The notes beneath the pieces are model-generated. The model saw only the letters and a program-made list of their open reading frames with translations. It was not told the DNA's origin and ran no database searches. This document shows positions 12,691 to 23,399 of a stretch of DNA of 64,000 nt, piece after piece. Every line of letters starts with the position of its first letter. Position 1 is the stretch's first letter. The translations under genes were made by a program, and so were the position numbers. Origin of the DNA: Manis javanica (lineage: Eukaryota; Chordata; Mammalia; Pholidota; Manidae); the NCBI RefSeq assembly GCF_040802235.1, contig NC_133156.1, positions 147,419,173 to 147,483,172 on the forward strand, written 5' to 3'.

Positions 12691-13544
12691 TGCAACGTAA
12701 ACTACCCTCTGCCAAGTAAGGTGACATATTCACAGGTTCCAGGAATTTGCTCTTGGACATCTTGGTGCAGTGGAGGGTGTCATTATTCTGCCAACTGCAG
12801 TTGAAAAGGAAATAGATATTGGATGGACCCCCCACAGCATCAGTCATTTGGGTGAACACATGGATCCTAGCGGTAAGCAGTTCAATTAAAATAGCCCCAT
12901 TTCCCTCTTTTGACAGGATTATACTAACAGGAACTGAAGAAGCCACCATCATGTATCTGGGTTTTAACACTGAATGAGGGAACTGAGACATGGGAAGTAT
13001 GAACAGCCAGCCCAAGGCCACTGAACAAAAGAGCTGAGATTTGAAATCAGGGGTCACAAGGTCAGGAGCAAGGTGGGAGTAGAGCCAGGGTCAGAGGTCC
13101 CTCTCACCAGTCCCCTGCACCACACCACCCTGCGGGCCCTTCTCAGGGCCCCAGGCCCAGACTCGGCCAGCAGACAAAGGTACCGGATTCTCTGGCAGCC
13201 ATATTGTATGGTTGCATTCAAGATGGAGAAGTTTGGTCAGCAGACTTTCTGAATGGAACCAGATACTAAATATTTGGGCTCTAAAGCTAGATGGTCTCTG
13301 TCACAACTCCTCAGGTGGGGTAGTGTAGTGCAAAGTCAGCCCCAGGTATGACTGTTTTAAATGATGCGTGTGGCTGTGCAGAAGATGGGCCAGCTTTGGC
13401 CAAGGGCCTCATTGCTGATGCTGGTCTGGGCCGTAATCCAGCAGCAGCTCATTTTGTAAGCCGCCAGGAACCCGGAAGTGGAGGGTGCTGAGTCCGCTCT
13501 GGGGAAACACAGGGTTAGGTTTCTGACCACATTTTTGTCAGCCT
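12691..13544. other. Spacer of the inverted repeat
   Basis: About 850 bases between the two arms. It holds a reverse-oriented MIR-like stretch at about 12950-13060 ('gagggaactgagacatggga') and, at about 13225-13385, a fragment of an old dispersed repeat ('ggtcagcagactttctgaat', 'actaaatatttgggct', 'gtctctgtcacaactcctca'). No retroviral genes are visible, so this is not a provirus interior. Confidence 0.6.
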
Positions 13545-14395
13545 CTTGAGGTGGGGCAGGGACATGGGACAAGCATCATGATTAACTTTTCCTGCCTATG
13601 ATGAAATGCTGAGATATAAACAGTGCAGTAAGAACAGGAGGGACCCCACTGTAAGGCTAAGATTCTATTTTTATAGAGTTGAGACGTAAGACTCCTAACA
13701 TATTCTTTGATAATTAGACAATAACCCGCCCAATCCTAAGGCAGGGCAGGCAGTCTTAACTGATATGTCCCCACTGCTTGGGGGTCACCACTTTCTTGGA
13801 GAAGAACAAGATCAATAAATCCCTTGTGTGAAGTTTCTCCTACAGAATTACCCAGAGGACTGACTGTGGAGGAGTCACTGGAGACAGACATGGTGAGACC
13901 ACAGTCAAGCCCATGCCCAACAACCCCCACTCCAGCCTTTGCCCATTCCTGAGAGCCTTCAAAGAGAATCCCTGACCTTTCAGTGCACCTCCCCTCTCTG
14001 AGGGTGTCTGTATTTTTCTTTCTTTAAGTGCATACTTTTAAATAAATCTTTCTCACTGCTCAAATTACTGTGGTTGGTCTCTTTGCCATGTCATTTTATT
14101 TCCAAGTCTTCACTCTGTCTCTGCTTTACTCCTGATAAGTGGGGAGGAGCTACTGAGAGCTCTGATTTGGGCCTGCATGGTTCCGTGGCCTGGGGGACCT
14201 GGGCAGAGCTGCGGCTGTGAGACCTGCTGTTAGTAGCCTGCCTGAAAATCTCCCTTCTTTGGAACATTCTCAGAACATAATTTCATTCCATCCCATGCCC
14301 CACAGCTCCCCAAATCCTGGGGTGGTAGGGGTTCAGTCCCCATGCTGTGCAGATCCAAGCAGACACGGGACACCAGGTGACCCTGGCTTCAGGAG
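13545..14395 (+). repeat. Right arm of inverted LTR-containing repeat
   Basis: Plus-oriented copy of the left arm. It begins with 'gacatgggacaagcatcatg', which also occurs at 46005-46024 in an ICE1 intron. LTR-like signs are AATAAA at 14041-14046 and a preceding 'gcacctcccctctctgagg' block that also recurs in the intronic copy. After the LTR-like part comes about 300 bases shared with the left arm. Confidence 0.8.
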
Positions 14396-14504
14396 TCTGC
14401 AAGGGAATCAATCTGCCCAGGGCCAAGAACTCTCCCTCTTTCCCTCTTCCCATTCCTGTTCTCTGCTGCCTGCAAGGCAGCCCCATTCCCTGCTGCTCTC
14501 ACTC

Positions 14505-14640
14505 TAATGAATTCCTTCCTTACCTGCACTCGCCTGACCTGCTCGAGAATTCTTTCTCATTCAGAGTCAAGAACCCTCCCCAATCCAGGTTTCTCCTAGT
14601 GTGCCGGGAGAGACCTCCCCAGATGCACTCAGCAACACTC
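14505..14640 (+). repeat. Direct repeat A, copy 2
   Basis: Same orientation as the copy at 11577-11700, although the adjacent arms are inverted relative to each other. Divergence is similar to that between the arms. Confidence 0.7.
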
Positions 14641-15539
14641 AATACACAACCTTGTTTTATGTGTGTTTCTGTTTAGGCACCTCGTTCATTATACCACTGA
14701 CTCATCAATATTAAACTCACGCCTGAGGGAAGCTCCTCTAACACATGTACTTTGTTGTGAGGTTCAGCTGCAACCTTCTTGTGCTTAGGGACGTAGCACT
14801 TCACAACACTTGGGAAGCACTGTAAACAGCAAAATCACCAACAAAAAGCACAAAATGATCATGCAAAGGCCACCTGCAGGGTGAGAGCTGACATGAGAAG
14901 GCTGGGTGTGCCTTGTTCCTCCTTCTCTGGACGTGTGTGTGTCAGGAACTGGAATTCTTTGCTGCTGCAGGCATGTCTGCACATGGTCATGGAAGCCCTG
15001 AGATGGGGAACAAATAAACATCAGCAGGTGGGCTATTGCACCACAGTTAATGAGGATGGACTGTGTGAGAGCAGCAACGAGATTGCTCATCCTGAGAGAT
15101 GCCACATTGGGAAGATTTGGTACTGTGACATCAGCACCACCAGGGATGCTGGCCCTAAACAGCTGAGGGCCCTCCAGGGCTCCCACCAGCCCTGTGCCGC
15201 TGTCCCCACTGGAAGAGGCCCATCGATGGCCAGTGTTGGCCAGGCCCTGCCCACAGCCTTTTCATCAATATCACTGGCCAGGACCTAGCGCTCACTGATC
15301 AATGTGCAGATGACAGGGTGCTCAGAGGAACAGCATGTGGATAGTTGTATTATGGGCAGGACTGAGATCCTACAGCCATGCCCGGCTATGTCACACGGCC
15401 CAGGAGGAAGCTCAGACCTGTGAACCCAGTGAGTGATGGCTTCAGTTTCTGTGGCCCAGAGCCCTGTATAAGAGACCCACAGTTCTAATGTGACATGGCC
15501 TCAGAAAACTGACATGATTGAAGCATCTGTTACACCAAC
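14641..15539. other. Unassigned intergenic DNA
   Basis: Holds opposing open frames of 133 and 135 codons (minus 14785-15186, plus 14881-15288). Neither shows a recognised domain. A decayed retrocopy or ERV interior is possible but not supported. Confidence 0.4.
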
Positions 15540-15650
15540 AGCAACGGAGGTGCTATTGGCCTCAGTGTATGCATGAAGAATCTGAGACTCAGAGAGGAAT
15601 AGCCGTTTAACCAAGGCCACACAGGAGGAATCCAAACTGCGTGCTGACCA
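15540..15650 (-). repeat. MIR-like SINE fragment
   Basis: Contains 'gagactcagagaggaatagc' and 'accaaggccacacagg', the usual reverse-oriented MIR core. Confidence 0.6.
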
Positions 15651-15799
15651 TCAGGCCCTCTCTCCACTCACCTCACAGCGTTGCAAATATTTCTGAATCG
15701 CCCCCACATGGCTTATAGATTAAGCCATGAAACCAGCATCACCTGAACATCAATTGCTTTTTCATCTCATGGCTGCCAGGTCACAGAGCCAGAAATGCT

Positions 15800-16015
15800 A
15801 AAATTTTATTTAAAATTAAAGCTACCATATGATACAGCAATTGTACTTCTGGGCATTTATCCAAAGGAATTGAAAGCCAGATCTTGAGGCGATGTCAGCA
15901 CCCCCAGGTCAGTGCAGCACCGTGCACATAGCCATTATGTGGAAACACCCCACGTGTCTATCAATGGGTGAATGGTTAAGAAGATATGAAATACATGTGT
16001 GTACATACACGGTCC
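15800..16015 (+). repeat. Old LINE-1 fragment (ORF2 end)
   Basis: Contains 'gctaccatatgatacagcaa', 'cttctgggcatttatccaaa' and 'tgtctatcaatgggtgaatg', the classic L1 ORF2 3' region on the plus strand. Confidence 0.8.
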
Positions 16016-17559
16016 AATGCATAAATAAAGGTGGCAAGATATATTCCATCTCTTTTGGGTTCAAGCTTCAGAATTCTACTGATTCTGATGGGCAGGGAGC
16101 TTTAGGAGTTATGTATGAAGAGCAAACCACAGCATCATTATACAACAGTGAGAAGAGTCTACTCCTTACAGTGGAATTTGACCCAGCACAGAGTGGTGTG
16201 CATGTGGATCCCAGTCACGCCATGTGGGTCGGGGCAGAGTTCCATCCCAAACAGGCAAGGGCACTCTGCCAGCCTCCAAGACGATTGGTCAGAAACTTAA
16301 CATTTGTCAAACGAGACACTCATGGCTTTCTTAGGACCCCTCAGATAGTGCTCACCGATTGCAAGGGGCACACCTCATCGGTGGGGTGATGGCAGCTGGG
16401 CGGCCAGGCACAGGAAGGTCAGTCCTAATGCTCCCCACCTTGGGCCTTTACGGATCCATGCATTAGGTGGAACTGTTAACATTTTCCAGATCTGTGGAGA
16501 GAAAACACGGGCTAAAATATTTTGTTCTCCTAGTAGGGATCTTTATATATACATGGCACATCTGTTTATTAGGTGATAATTTGTACTTATTTGAAAACTC
16601 TTCTGGACCTATTTCTCCCAAATGGTATAAAATTGTGACAATTGTCTCCCAGGGAGGCACCTGCTGCTCAGGCCTGTGACAAAAAAGAGGAGACCATTTG
16701 TCAGGATGGATCTTGCAAGACCTGAAACCCCTGTATGAAATGGCAGTGTACTGGCTCACGACTACACTTGGGGAGTGCCCATCTCCCCCCTCCTCGACTC
16801 TGTTCTGCTCTCCTGGCCTCGGCTGTCCAGCGTGGGAGAGGGGTCAGCTCCAGGCAGAGGTCCTCCCAGCCCCAGGAAAGCACTGCCTCTGGGGTCAGCA
16901 CACCTGACCCACCTGCACCGACGGGCAGGGGGACGTGGCCCCAGAGCACGCACGCCCAACCCACAGGTGCAGCCCTTAGTGCTACCAAGAGAGATCTTCC
17001 CTGGGCTCCTAGCGGAGAGTAGGGCGCAGGTGGAGTGGCCAGGGCTGAAATCTCGGTGCCATCACAGCTCAGTGCAGAACCCCTCTGGGCAAACTCTTGG
17101 GTTCTCTGCAGCCACCCCACTGCTCACACGCCTCTTGTCGCTGCCACATCACCAGCCCCTCAGCCTCTGGCTTGTCCTGAGCATCTCCTGATCCTCCTGG
17201 GGCCCCCAGCTGCCTGTCCAGACAGCCCGTCTCTGGCACAGCACCTCTGGCCTGATGCTGAGCAGCGGAGCTGACCAGCTGCCTGCCCTGTCTTCTGGCA
17301 CTGCCACCACTTCCTGAAGACATCAAATGCATGGGATCTGGTTCCCACACATCTGCCCTAGGGAAGTGCAATCACAAGGACTTGGGGGAATGTTTGGCCG
17401 GCAGTGCGAACCAAGACTCAGGAGCCCACACTTCTCCTTTCTCTGCTCCGTGGTCTGGAGTGATCCCACAGAGCAGAGCAGGTCCACCTGCTGAGCATCT
17501 CCCTACCTGGCAATGGCTCTCCCTGGCAATGCTTCCGACCTGCTGCACACTGGATACGC
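16016..17559. other. Unassigned intergenic DNA
   Basis: GC-rich from 16.75 kb on, with overlapping chance frames on both strands. No gene or repeat recognised. Confidence 0.5.
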
Positions 17560-17880
17560 ATCACCCCCAGCCCCACACCCACGTGTTGAAGCCTAATCCA
17601 ATGAGATGGAGTCTTTGGAAAGTAAATAGGTATGCCTGAGGTCGTGAGGGTGGGGATGCATGACGGGACAGGTGTCCTTAGAGGAGACTCCACAGAGCGC
17701 GCCTCCTCACTCTGCCTCTCATCTGGCATGGGAAGATACAGCAAGAAGACAGCCATCTGCAAACCAGGAAGTGGCCCTTCCTGGGTCTGCTGGCACCTTG
17801 ACCTCCAGAATTACATGAGGTACATGTGTGTTGTTTAATTCCATGTTATTTGTTATGGCAGTCCTGGCAGATGAAGCAGC
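17560..17880 (+). repeat. MLT1/MST-type MaLR LTR
   Basis: Follows the MaLR LTR order: 'gttgaagcctaatccaatga', 'ggagtctttgga', 'tgtccttagaggagac', 'gcaagaagacagccatctgc', 'accaggaagtggccct', 'gaccttgacctccagaa' type block and 'tttgttatggcagtcctggc'. Solo copy, old. Confidence 0.75.
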
Positions 17881-18029
17881 ACCCTGGTATCCCTGGCCTC
17901 ACGCCACAGTACTGAACCAGCATATAGTAACCCTTTCCCCAGGCTCTGATCTTTGGGGAAGGCAAGGCTGGTTTAAAATTTTCCATTTTTAAAATGAAGA
18001 TGAAAAGGCTAAATCAAACACAGAGAAGC

Positions 18030-18250
18030 TAATATTCATTGTGTGCTAGCGGCACATTGGTGCCATGCTAAACACTTCTGCACCTACCAGCTCCAGTTCT
18101 CAAGCAACCTTTGGGGAGTCCTGCTGTCATCTCTTCCACAAATATGGCAAGTGAGGCTCACAGTCAGAGGGATCTGGGCAGGAGGGAGTCGCAGGCCGGT
18201 CAGGGGCTGCGCAGGCCTCCGGCTCCATGGTCTGGCCTCGGAGTGGCACG
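18030..18250 (-). repeat. MIR-like SINE
   Basis: Reverse-oriented MIR: 'attcattgtgtgctagcggc', 'gccatgctaaacacttctgc' and 'gtgaggctcacagtcagagg'. Confidence 0.55.
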
Positions 18251-19439
18251 TTCTTCACCTCTTCGCACCATCTGTAAAGCCAGGAGAACACGGCTGGCAC
18301 AAAGGCTTCCCTTTGCCTCCATCTGTCTTTACAATTATAATAGAGTATTGGCTTCCTTTACCTCAGCATGACTTTGGAGTCTGTGATAATCCTCAAATGT
18401 ATGTTTTTAGCTATGGGGAGAATCGTTCTCATGACACCTCCCATAAACACTTTGGCCACATTTGGGGTCAGAGCCCAGAAACAATAAAATGAATGAACAG
18501 AATATATGCCATTAAATCATTCCACAAGATCCTTGACAATGCATAAATACTTACCTCATAAATACTTATTCCTGGAAGCTGGTATTGTTTCTGAAATTAT
18601 TGGCAGCATATTGATTTTTATTATAGTACTGCAAGTTTATCCAATTTTAGTATATTTGGTCCTTTTTGACTTAACGATTTTTTTGAGCAACTTTCTGATC
18701 CCAGGAAAACAGATACATTAGACGTGCGTTCTAGGAGCTGAGTGGCACCTGAGTCCAGAGCCCCGCATGCATTTTCCCCATGCTTGCCCTGCATGAGGGT
18801 CACACCCTGCACCTTCTCCTCCAGTCTCTTTCCTTCCAATCCTAGAAGAAACTATTATTGCTCCTAGGAAGCCAGTGTCACATGCTATTTCCAGATCATT
18901 GGAAAAACTATTGATGTCTTTATGTTTCCTGGGCTGTTCCCAAACACAATCCTAGCCTGGTGCTCCAGGTGACAGCCACTGGGAGAGCAGCAGGTGGAGC
19001 AAGGAAGTAGAGGAAGGGCCTTCAATGCAGAACTGAGGGACAGGGGCGGGGAGGCAGCCTGAGGCTGGGGGAGAGGAAGGTGCAGAGGGGTGAGCCCCAG
19101 GCTGTGCTGGGAGACAGCATGGGTCCAGCAGGGGCTGCAGCAGGAACCGCCAGTCAGCTCTGCCTGCCACCTTCCCCCTCAGTTCTCCCCACCTGCCTTC
19201 TGCTCTGCAACCTGTGGCCCATCCCAGCCTGGATGCAGTTGCTTCCGTTATGTGCAGAGAACAACTGCACCATTGGACACATTGAGCAGGGACCCATCAT
19301 GGGATTCTACAACCTGCCCAGTGCGCCCCGTGAGAGGCAGAGGACAGTGTGGCTTTTGAAAGGCAATGGTGTGACTATGGGTCAGAAAGGAGCTTCTGAC
19401 CTGAGGATGCAGGAGGGAAGGGCTTTGGGACAACCCTGC
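18251..19439. other. Unassigned intergenic DNA
   Basis: No gene or repeat recognised. AT-rich near 18.5-18.7 kb and GC-rich near 19.0-19.2 kb. Confidence 0.45.
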
Positions 19440-19825
19440 ACTGAGCAAGTCTATGGCACCATTTTTTCCAAGAGCATTTGCTTGCTTGTGTCTCTGTCAC
19501 ATTTCAGTAATTCTCCCAATATTTCAAACTCTTCCATTATCATTGTATTTGTTATGATGATCTGTGATCAGTAATTATGACTTGTTGAAAGCTCAGATGG
19601 TGGTTAGCATTTTTATGCAACAGGGCACATTTTAATTAAGTTATGTCTATTGTTTTTTAGACATAATGTGATTGCACACTTAATAGGCTCCAGTATAGCA
19701 TAAACATAACTTTCATGCACTGGGAAACCAAAAGATTCATTTGATTTGCTTTATTGTGATGATAACTTTATTTTGGTGATGTGGAACCGAACCACAGTCT
19801 CTCCGAGGTGTACCTGTACATCCAG
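19440..19825 (-). mobile_element. Tigger1-type (TcMar) DNA transposon fragment
   Basis: Contains 'ttttttagacataatgtgat', 'gcacacttaataggctc', 'agcataaacataac', 'cactgggaaaccaaaa' and a terminal 'tctccgaggtgtacctgt', which match the reverse complement of the Tigger1 5' end. The preceding 'catttcagtaattctcccaa' stretch belongs to the same family. No transposase frame remains. Confidence 0.75.
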
Positions 19826-20368
19826 AGGAAGGGCCGGGGCAGGGTAGCCAGGAGCGTGAGTCAGGCCATGTGCATGGGTTGCGCTGGTGTGGACCAGGGT
19901 GGCAGGGTCCAGGTGGGGTGGACCATCCCCCAGAGCCAGGCATTCTAGTTACAACTGAGCAATTAATCCCCAAATGACTAAGAACTGACATTCACCTACC
20001 TGCTGAGTTCACACTAGAGTGATCAACAGCATAATAGCCCTCAGCAGAAAGAGGCCCAGCATGATTAAAAAGCCACAAAGCCCAAGATGGAGAGATTACA
20101 TTTCACAATTTTGCAGCCGACCACTATTTTTCATGGAGGAAATAATGAACAGGTACCTCATGAAGAATTATGTGATAGGCAATACAGTCCCCCATTTTAG
20201 GGAATCTGGATGCATAAATATGAATGCCCCTGTCCCCAAATATGCCAGCTGGAAGACACCCTCATCTATCATTTCAGGAATGTTTCCTTCCAAATAATGA
20301 CCTTTTGCACAAGGCCACCTGCTTCCTCTGCCTCAGGATGCTGTGCTGGTGCAGAGGGCAACACAGCC
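19826..20368. other. Unassigned intergenic DNA
   Basis: Nothing recognised in this stretch. Confidence 0.4.
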
Positions 20369-20624
20369 GGTGTGTTAGTCTGGGGTCTCCAAAGACACAG
20401 ACCAGTGGGCCCCGTATCATTCAGGGATATGTGGTTCCGTGTCTAGGCATGAACCTGGTGTGGTGGATGGATATATATGAACGGGTAGATGGGTGGATGA
20501 ATGAAATAGGTAGATAACAGAGACAGGGAAAGGCTGCTATATAGATCTTTCTATATACCTGTATCTATAGATAGAGATACGTAAATCTAGATACTTCCAT
20601 ATATCTATATATAATTATTATTAT

Positions 20625-20685
<61 letters not shown>

Positions 20686-21090
20686 AGAGAGAGAGAGACT
20701 GAGAGATTTACTTTAAGGAATTGTCTCACATTATTGTGGAGGATGGCCAGTGTGAAATCCACAGAGCAGGTTGGAAATCCAGGTGGGAACTGGTGTAACT
20801 GTCTTGGGTCTGAATTCCACAGGGCAGCTGGCTGGAAACTCAGGCAGGGTGCCTACAGTGCAGTCTCGAGGCAGAATTGCTTCTTCTCTGGGAAACCTCC
20901 GTCTCGGCTCTTACGACCTCCAACTGATTGGGGGAGGCCCACCCACATGGTCAAGGATAGTCTCTTTTAAGCCACCTGACTGTAGATGCTGATCAGATCC
21001 ACAAAGTACCTTCACAACAACACACAGACTGGTTGACCTAACAACTGGGCACTACAGCCTAGCCAGGCTGACTCATAAAGCCAACCACCC
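20369..21090 (-). repeat. MLT2-type (ERVL) LTR with expanded GA tract
   Basis: Near-complete reverse-oriented MLT2 LTR. It starts with 'tgttagtctggggtctccaa' and ends near 'agccaggctgactcataaag', with the internal marker 'gattgggggaggcccaccc'. The usual TATA/GA stretch is expanded into a microsatellite at about 20627-20700. It belongs to the same LTR family as the copy at 1-352. Confidence 0.75.
20627..20700. repeat. (GA)n microsatellite
   Basis: An almost uninterrupted GA run of more than 40 bases with two interruptions, preceded by an AT-rich TATA-type stretch (20530-20625). It sits inside the LTR where the consensus already has a short GA run. Confidence 0.95.
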
Positions 21091-21529
21091 CAGCTGGCAT
21101 GTACTTCTCTCTCTCTAGATCTTCCAAGAGCAGCCATCTTTCCCCAGAGAGCAGCCACACTGCCGGGTCCACCAGTCCACAGTCCACAGCCAGAGGAAGC
21201 TGCGGGGCTGGGAAACTGCACAGGGCCAGGGCAGACAGAGCCGGTTGTTCTGTGGGGTTCACAGGACCTGCTCTTTTCCCTGGAAATTCCCTTGTGGAGG
21301 CAACTTCAAGTTTCAGATTTGCTCTCAAAGCTGGCAAAATTATCCAATTTCACACGGGAAATTTTTTTTAAATATGTAACTTACACACTGAAATGCTCGG
21401 ATCTTGGTGGGCTCTTCCATGAGGTTCCTAGAGTATCCTCCAAGGCACAGAGCATTTTCAGGAACAGAAAACATCTCATCTCCCTCCCCAGTCAATCCCT
21501 CCCAGTGTGAAGCACCCACCACAGATCTC
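21091..21529. other. Unassigned intergenic DNA
   Basis: Nothing recognised beyond short chance frames. Confidence 0.4.
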
Positions 21530-22250
21530 TTGCTTAGTCTGGAAGTTTACGTCTATTGAATCATATGGTGTGCATGTTTCTGTCAAGCTTCTTCCATTCA
21601 GCCCATTAGATCTGAGATTTATACATGTCTTGTGTATGCATAGTTCATTCCATTTTTACTGCTGAGTGCTATTCAACTGGTTGAACAAAGTGGTTCACCA
21701 TTCTGTTGATTGGCAGAAAGTGTGACTATTATAAATGTCTTATTAAAGGCTTTAATGGACAAATACCAGGGAGTGGAACTATAGCGCCCTAGATATCTGG
21801 CACTTTAAGAACCTGAGAGTGTGCCAAGGTGGTTGTACCATTTTACACGCTGGCCAACACCACGTGAGAGTCCTGGCTGTGTGCATGTTCCCCAGCATTT
21901 GCTGTGGTCAACCATGAGCACACAGACATTCTAGTGCAACAGGTGGTAATATGTCATTTAATGGGTTTAATGTGCATGATCAATGATTAATCCTGATGAT
22001 TTATGATGGTGAGTAGCTTTTCATGTGGGTATTGACCATTTATATATCTTCATTTGTGAACTTCCTGTGTGCTATTGTCTCTCTAAAAATTTTGTCTTAT
22101 TATTGAGTTCCAGGAGTTCTTTACATACTCTGGACACAAATACTTTGTCTTATGAATATATTCTCAGTCTGTGACTTGCCTGTTTATTTTATTGATACTG
22201 TTTTGTGAAGATTTTTTTATAAGGTCTAATTTATCATTTTTGATTTGATT
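21530..22250 (-). repeat. Old LINE-1 fragment (ORF2 end)
   Basis: Antisense L1: 'tgctgagtgctattcaactg', 'gtgccaaggtggttgtacca' followed by 'ttttacacgctggccaac', then 'tactctggacacaaatact' and 'ctcagtctgtgacttgcctg'. Old, with many substitutions. Confidence 0.7.
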
Positions 22251-22959
22251 ATCATGACTTTAATCTCACAAGAAATCTTTGCTTACCTCAAGATCAAGAA
22301 TAAAGTCTCAGTGCCTCCTTGTCTCAGCCTTTACATGTAGGTCGACAATCTCTCTCAAATAGGTTTTCATATGCAGTGATATAATGACTGAAGTTCTTTT
22401 TTTTCTTTTTAATGGATCTCACACAAAGTAGATTTTAGAACACGAATTTATAAGGTATTAATACAGAGCAATATACTGTCTTTAGTTCATCAATAATACA
22501 GATTTTGAGAAGTGGCTTTAATACGCTTGGGGGTATTAGATGACCTAAAAAAATCCAAGTCTTTCGGGATTTCAAACTCCTCTACATGGGACCACTCTCT
22601 TACCAACCACATTTATTAATCACTATCAGTCTCCTTGCTGTCAAAATAGCACTTTCTACTCCTTTCTCCCATGAATAGCATAGCATATATGACAGTCTCC
22701 AGATGGCATTGTCTCCTTTTTGTCTTTACTTTAAATTATGAGATTTCCCATACATTGATATATGTGCAGTTTCAAGAATACACACACACAATTAATAATG
22801 TCTTCTATATTTATACAAAAATGTACCTTTTCTGGTGTTCTTCATTGCTTCCTAGAGTTGGGGTTGAAGCTGACATAATTTTTCCTTAGTCTGAAAAAAT
22901 TGAGTATTTCTTGTAGAGAAGGTCTCACAAAGACAAATTCTCTTGGCTTTTATCTTCTC
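22251..22959. other. AT-rich, probably LINE-derived DNA
   Basis: No gene. Composition resembles the flanking old L1 pieces but no clear block could be matched. Confidence 0.4.
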
Positions 22960-23340
22960 CAAATATATTTGCTTAGCCTCAATTTTTAATCTTTTTACTT
23001 TGAGATAATAGTAGATCCATGGGCAATTGTAAAAAATATAGATTCCATAGATCCTTTACTCAGTTTCCTCCAATGATAACATCTTGCAAAAACTATAGTA
23101 TAATATCATAACGAGGATATTGATATTGGTGCAGCTCAGATACAAAATGTGAGGGGTTCTCACAATGCCCTTTCTAGTAAAACCTAACTCTCTTCCCTTG
23201 GCCCCTGGCAATTACCCCTGGTAACCACTAATCATCTCCCCTTTCTATAATTTTGCTATTTTAAGAATGAAGTTATACAGGATGTAACATTTTGGTACTG
23301 GCTTATCTTTGCTTTTTAAGCTATTTTTGCAGGATATGGA
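22960..23340 (-). repeat. Old LINE-1/HAL1 3' UTR
   Basis: Contains 'ttgagataatagtagatcca', 'tccaatgataacatcttgca', 'atcataacgaggatattgat' and 'ctggtaaccactaatcat', the antisense of a common old L1 3' UTR. Confidence 0.7.
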
Positions 23341-23399
23341 ATTCCATGTTGACAGGTATTTGTATACATGGTGTGTGTGTATGGGTATGTGTATCCTTT

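Noticed and set aside
7560-14640. Possible provirus between the LTR-like elements at 7.6-8.1 and 13.5-14.1 kb
   Set aside because: The LTR-like sequences differ in family or orientation, and no retroviral gene remnant lies between them.
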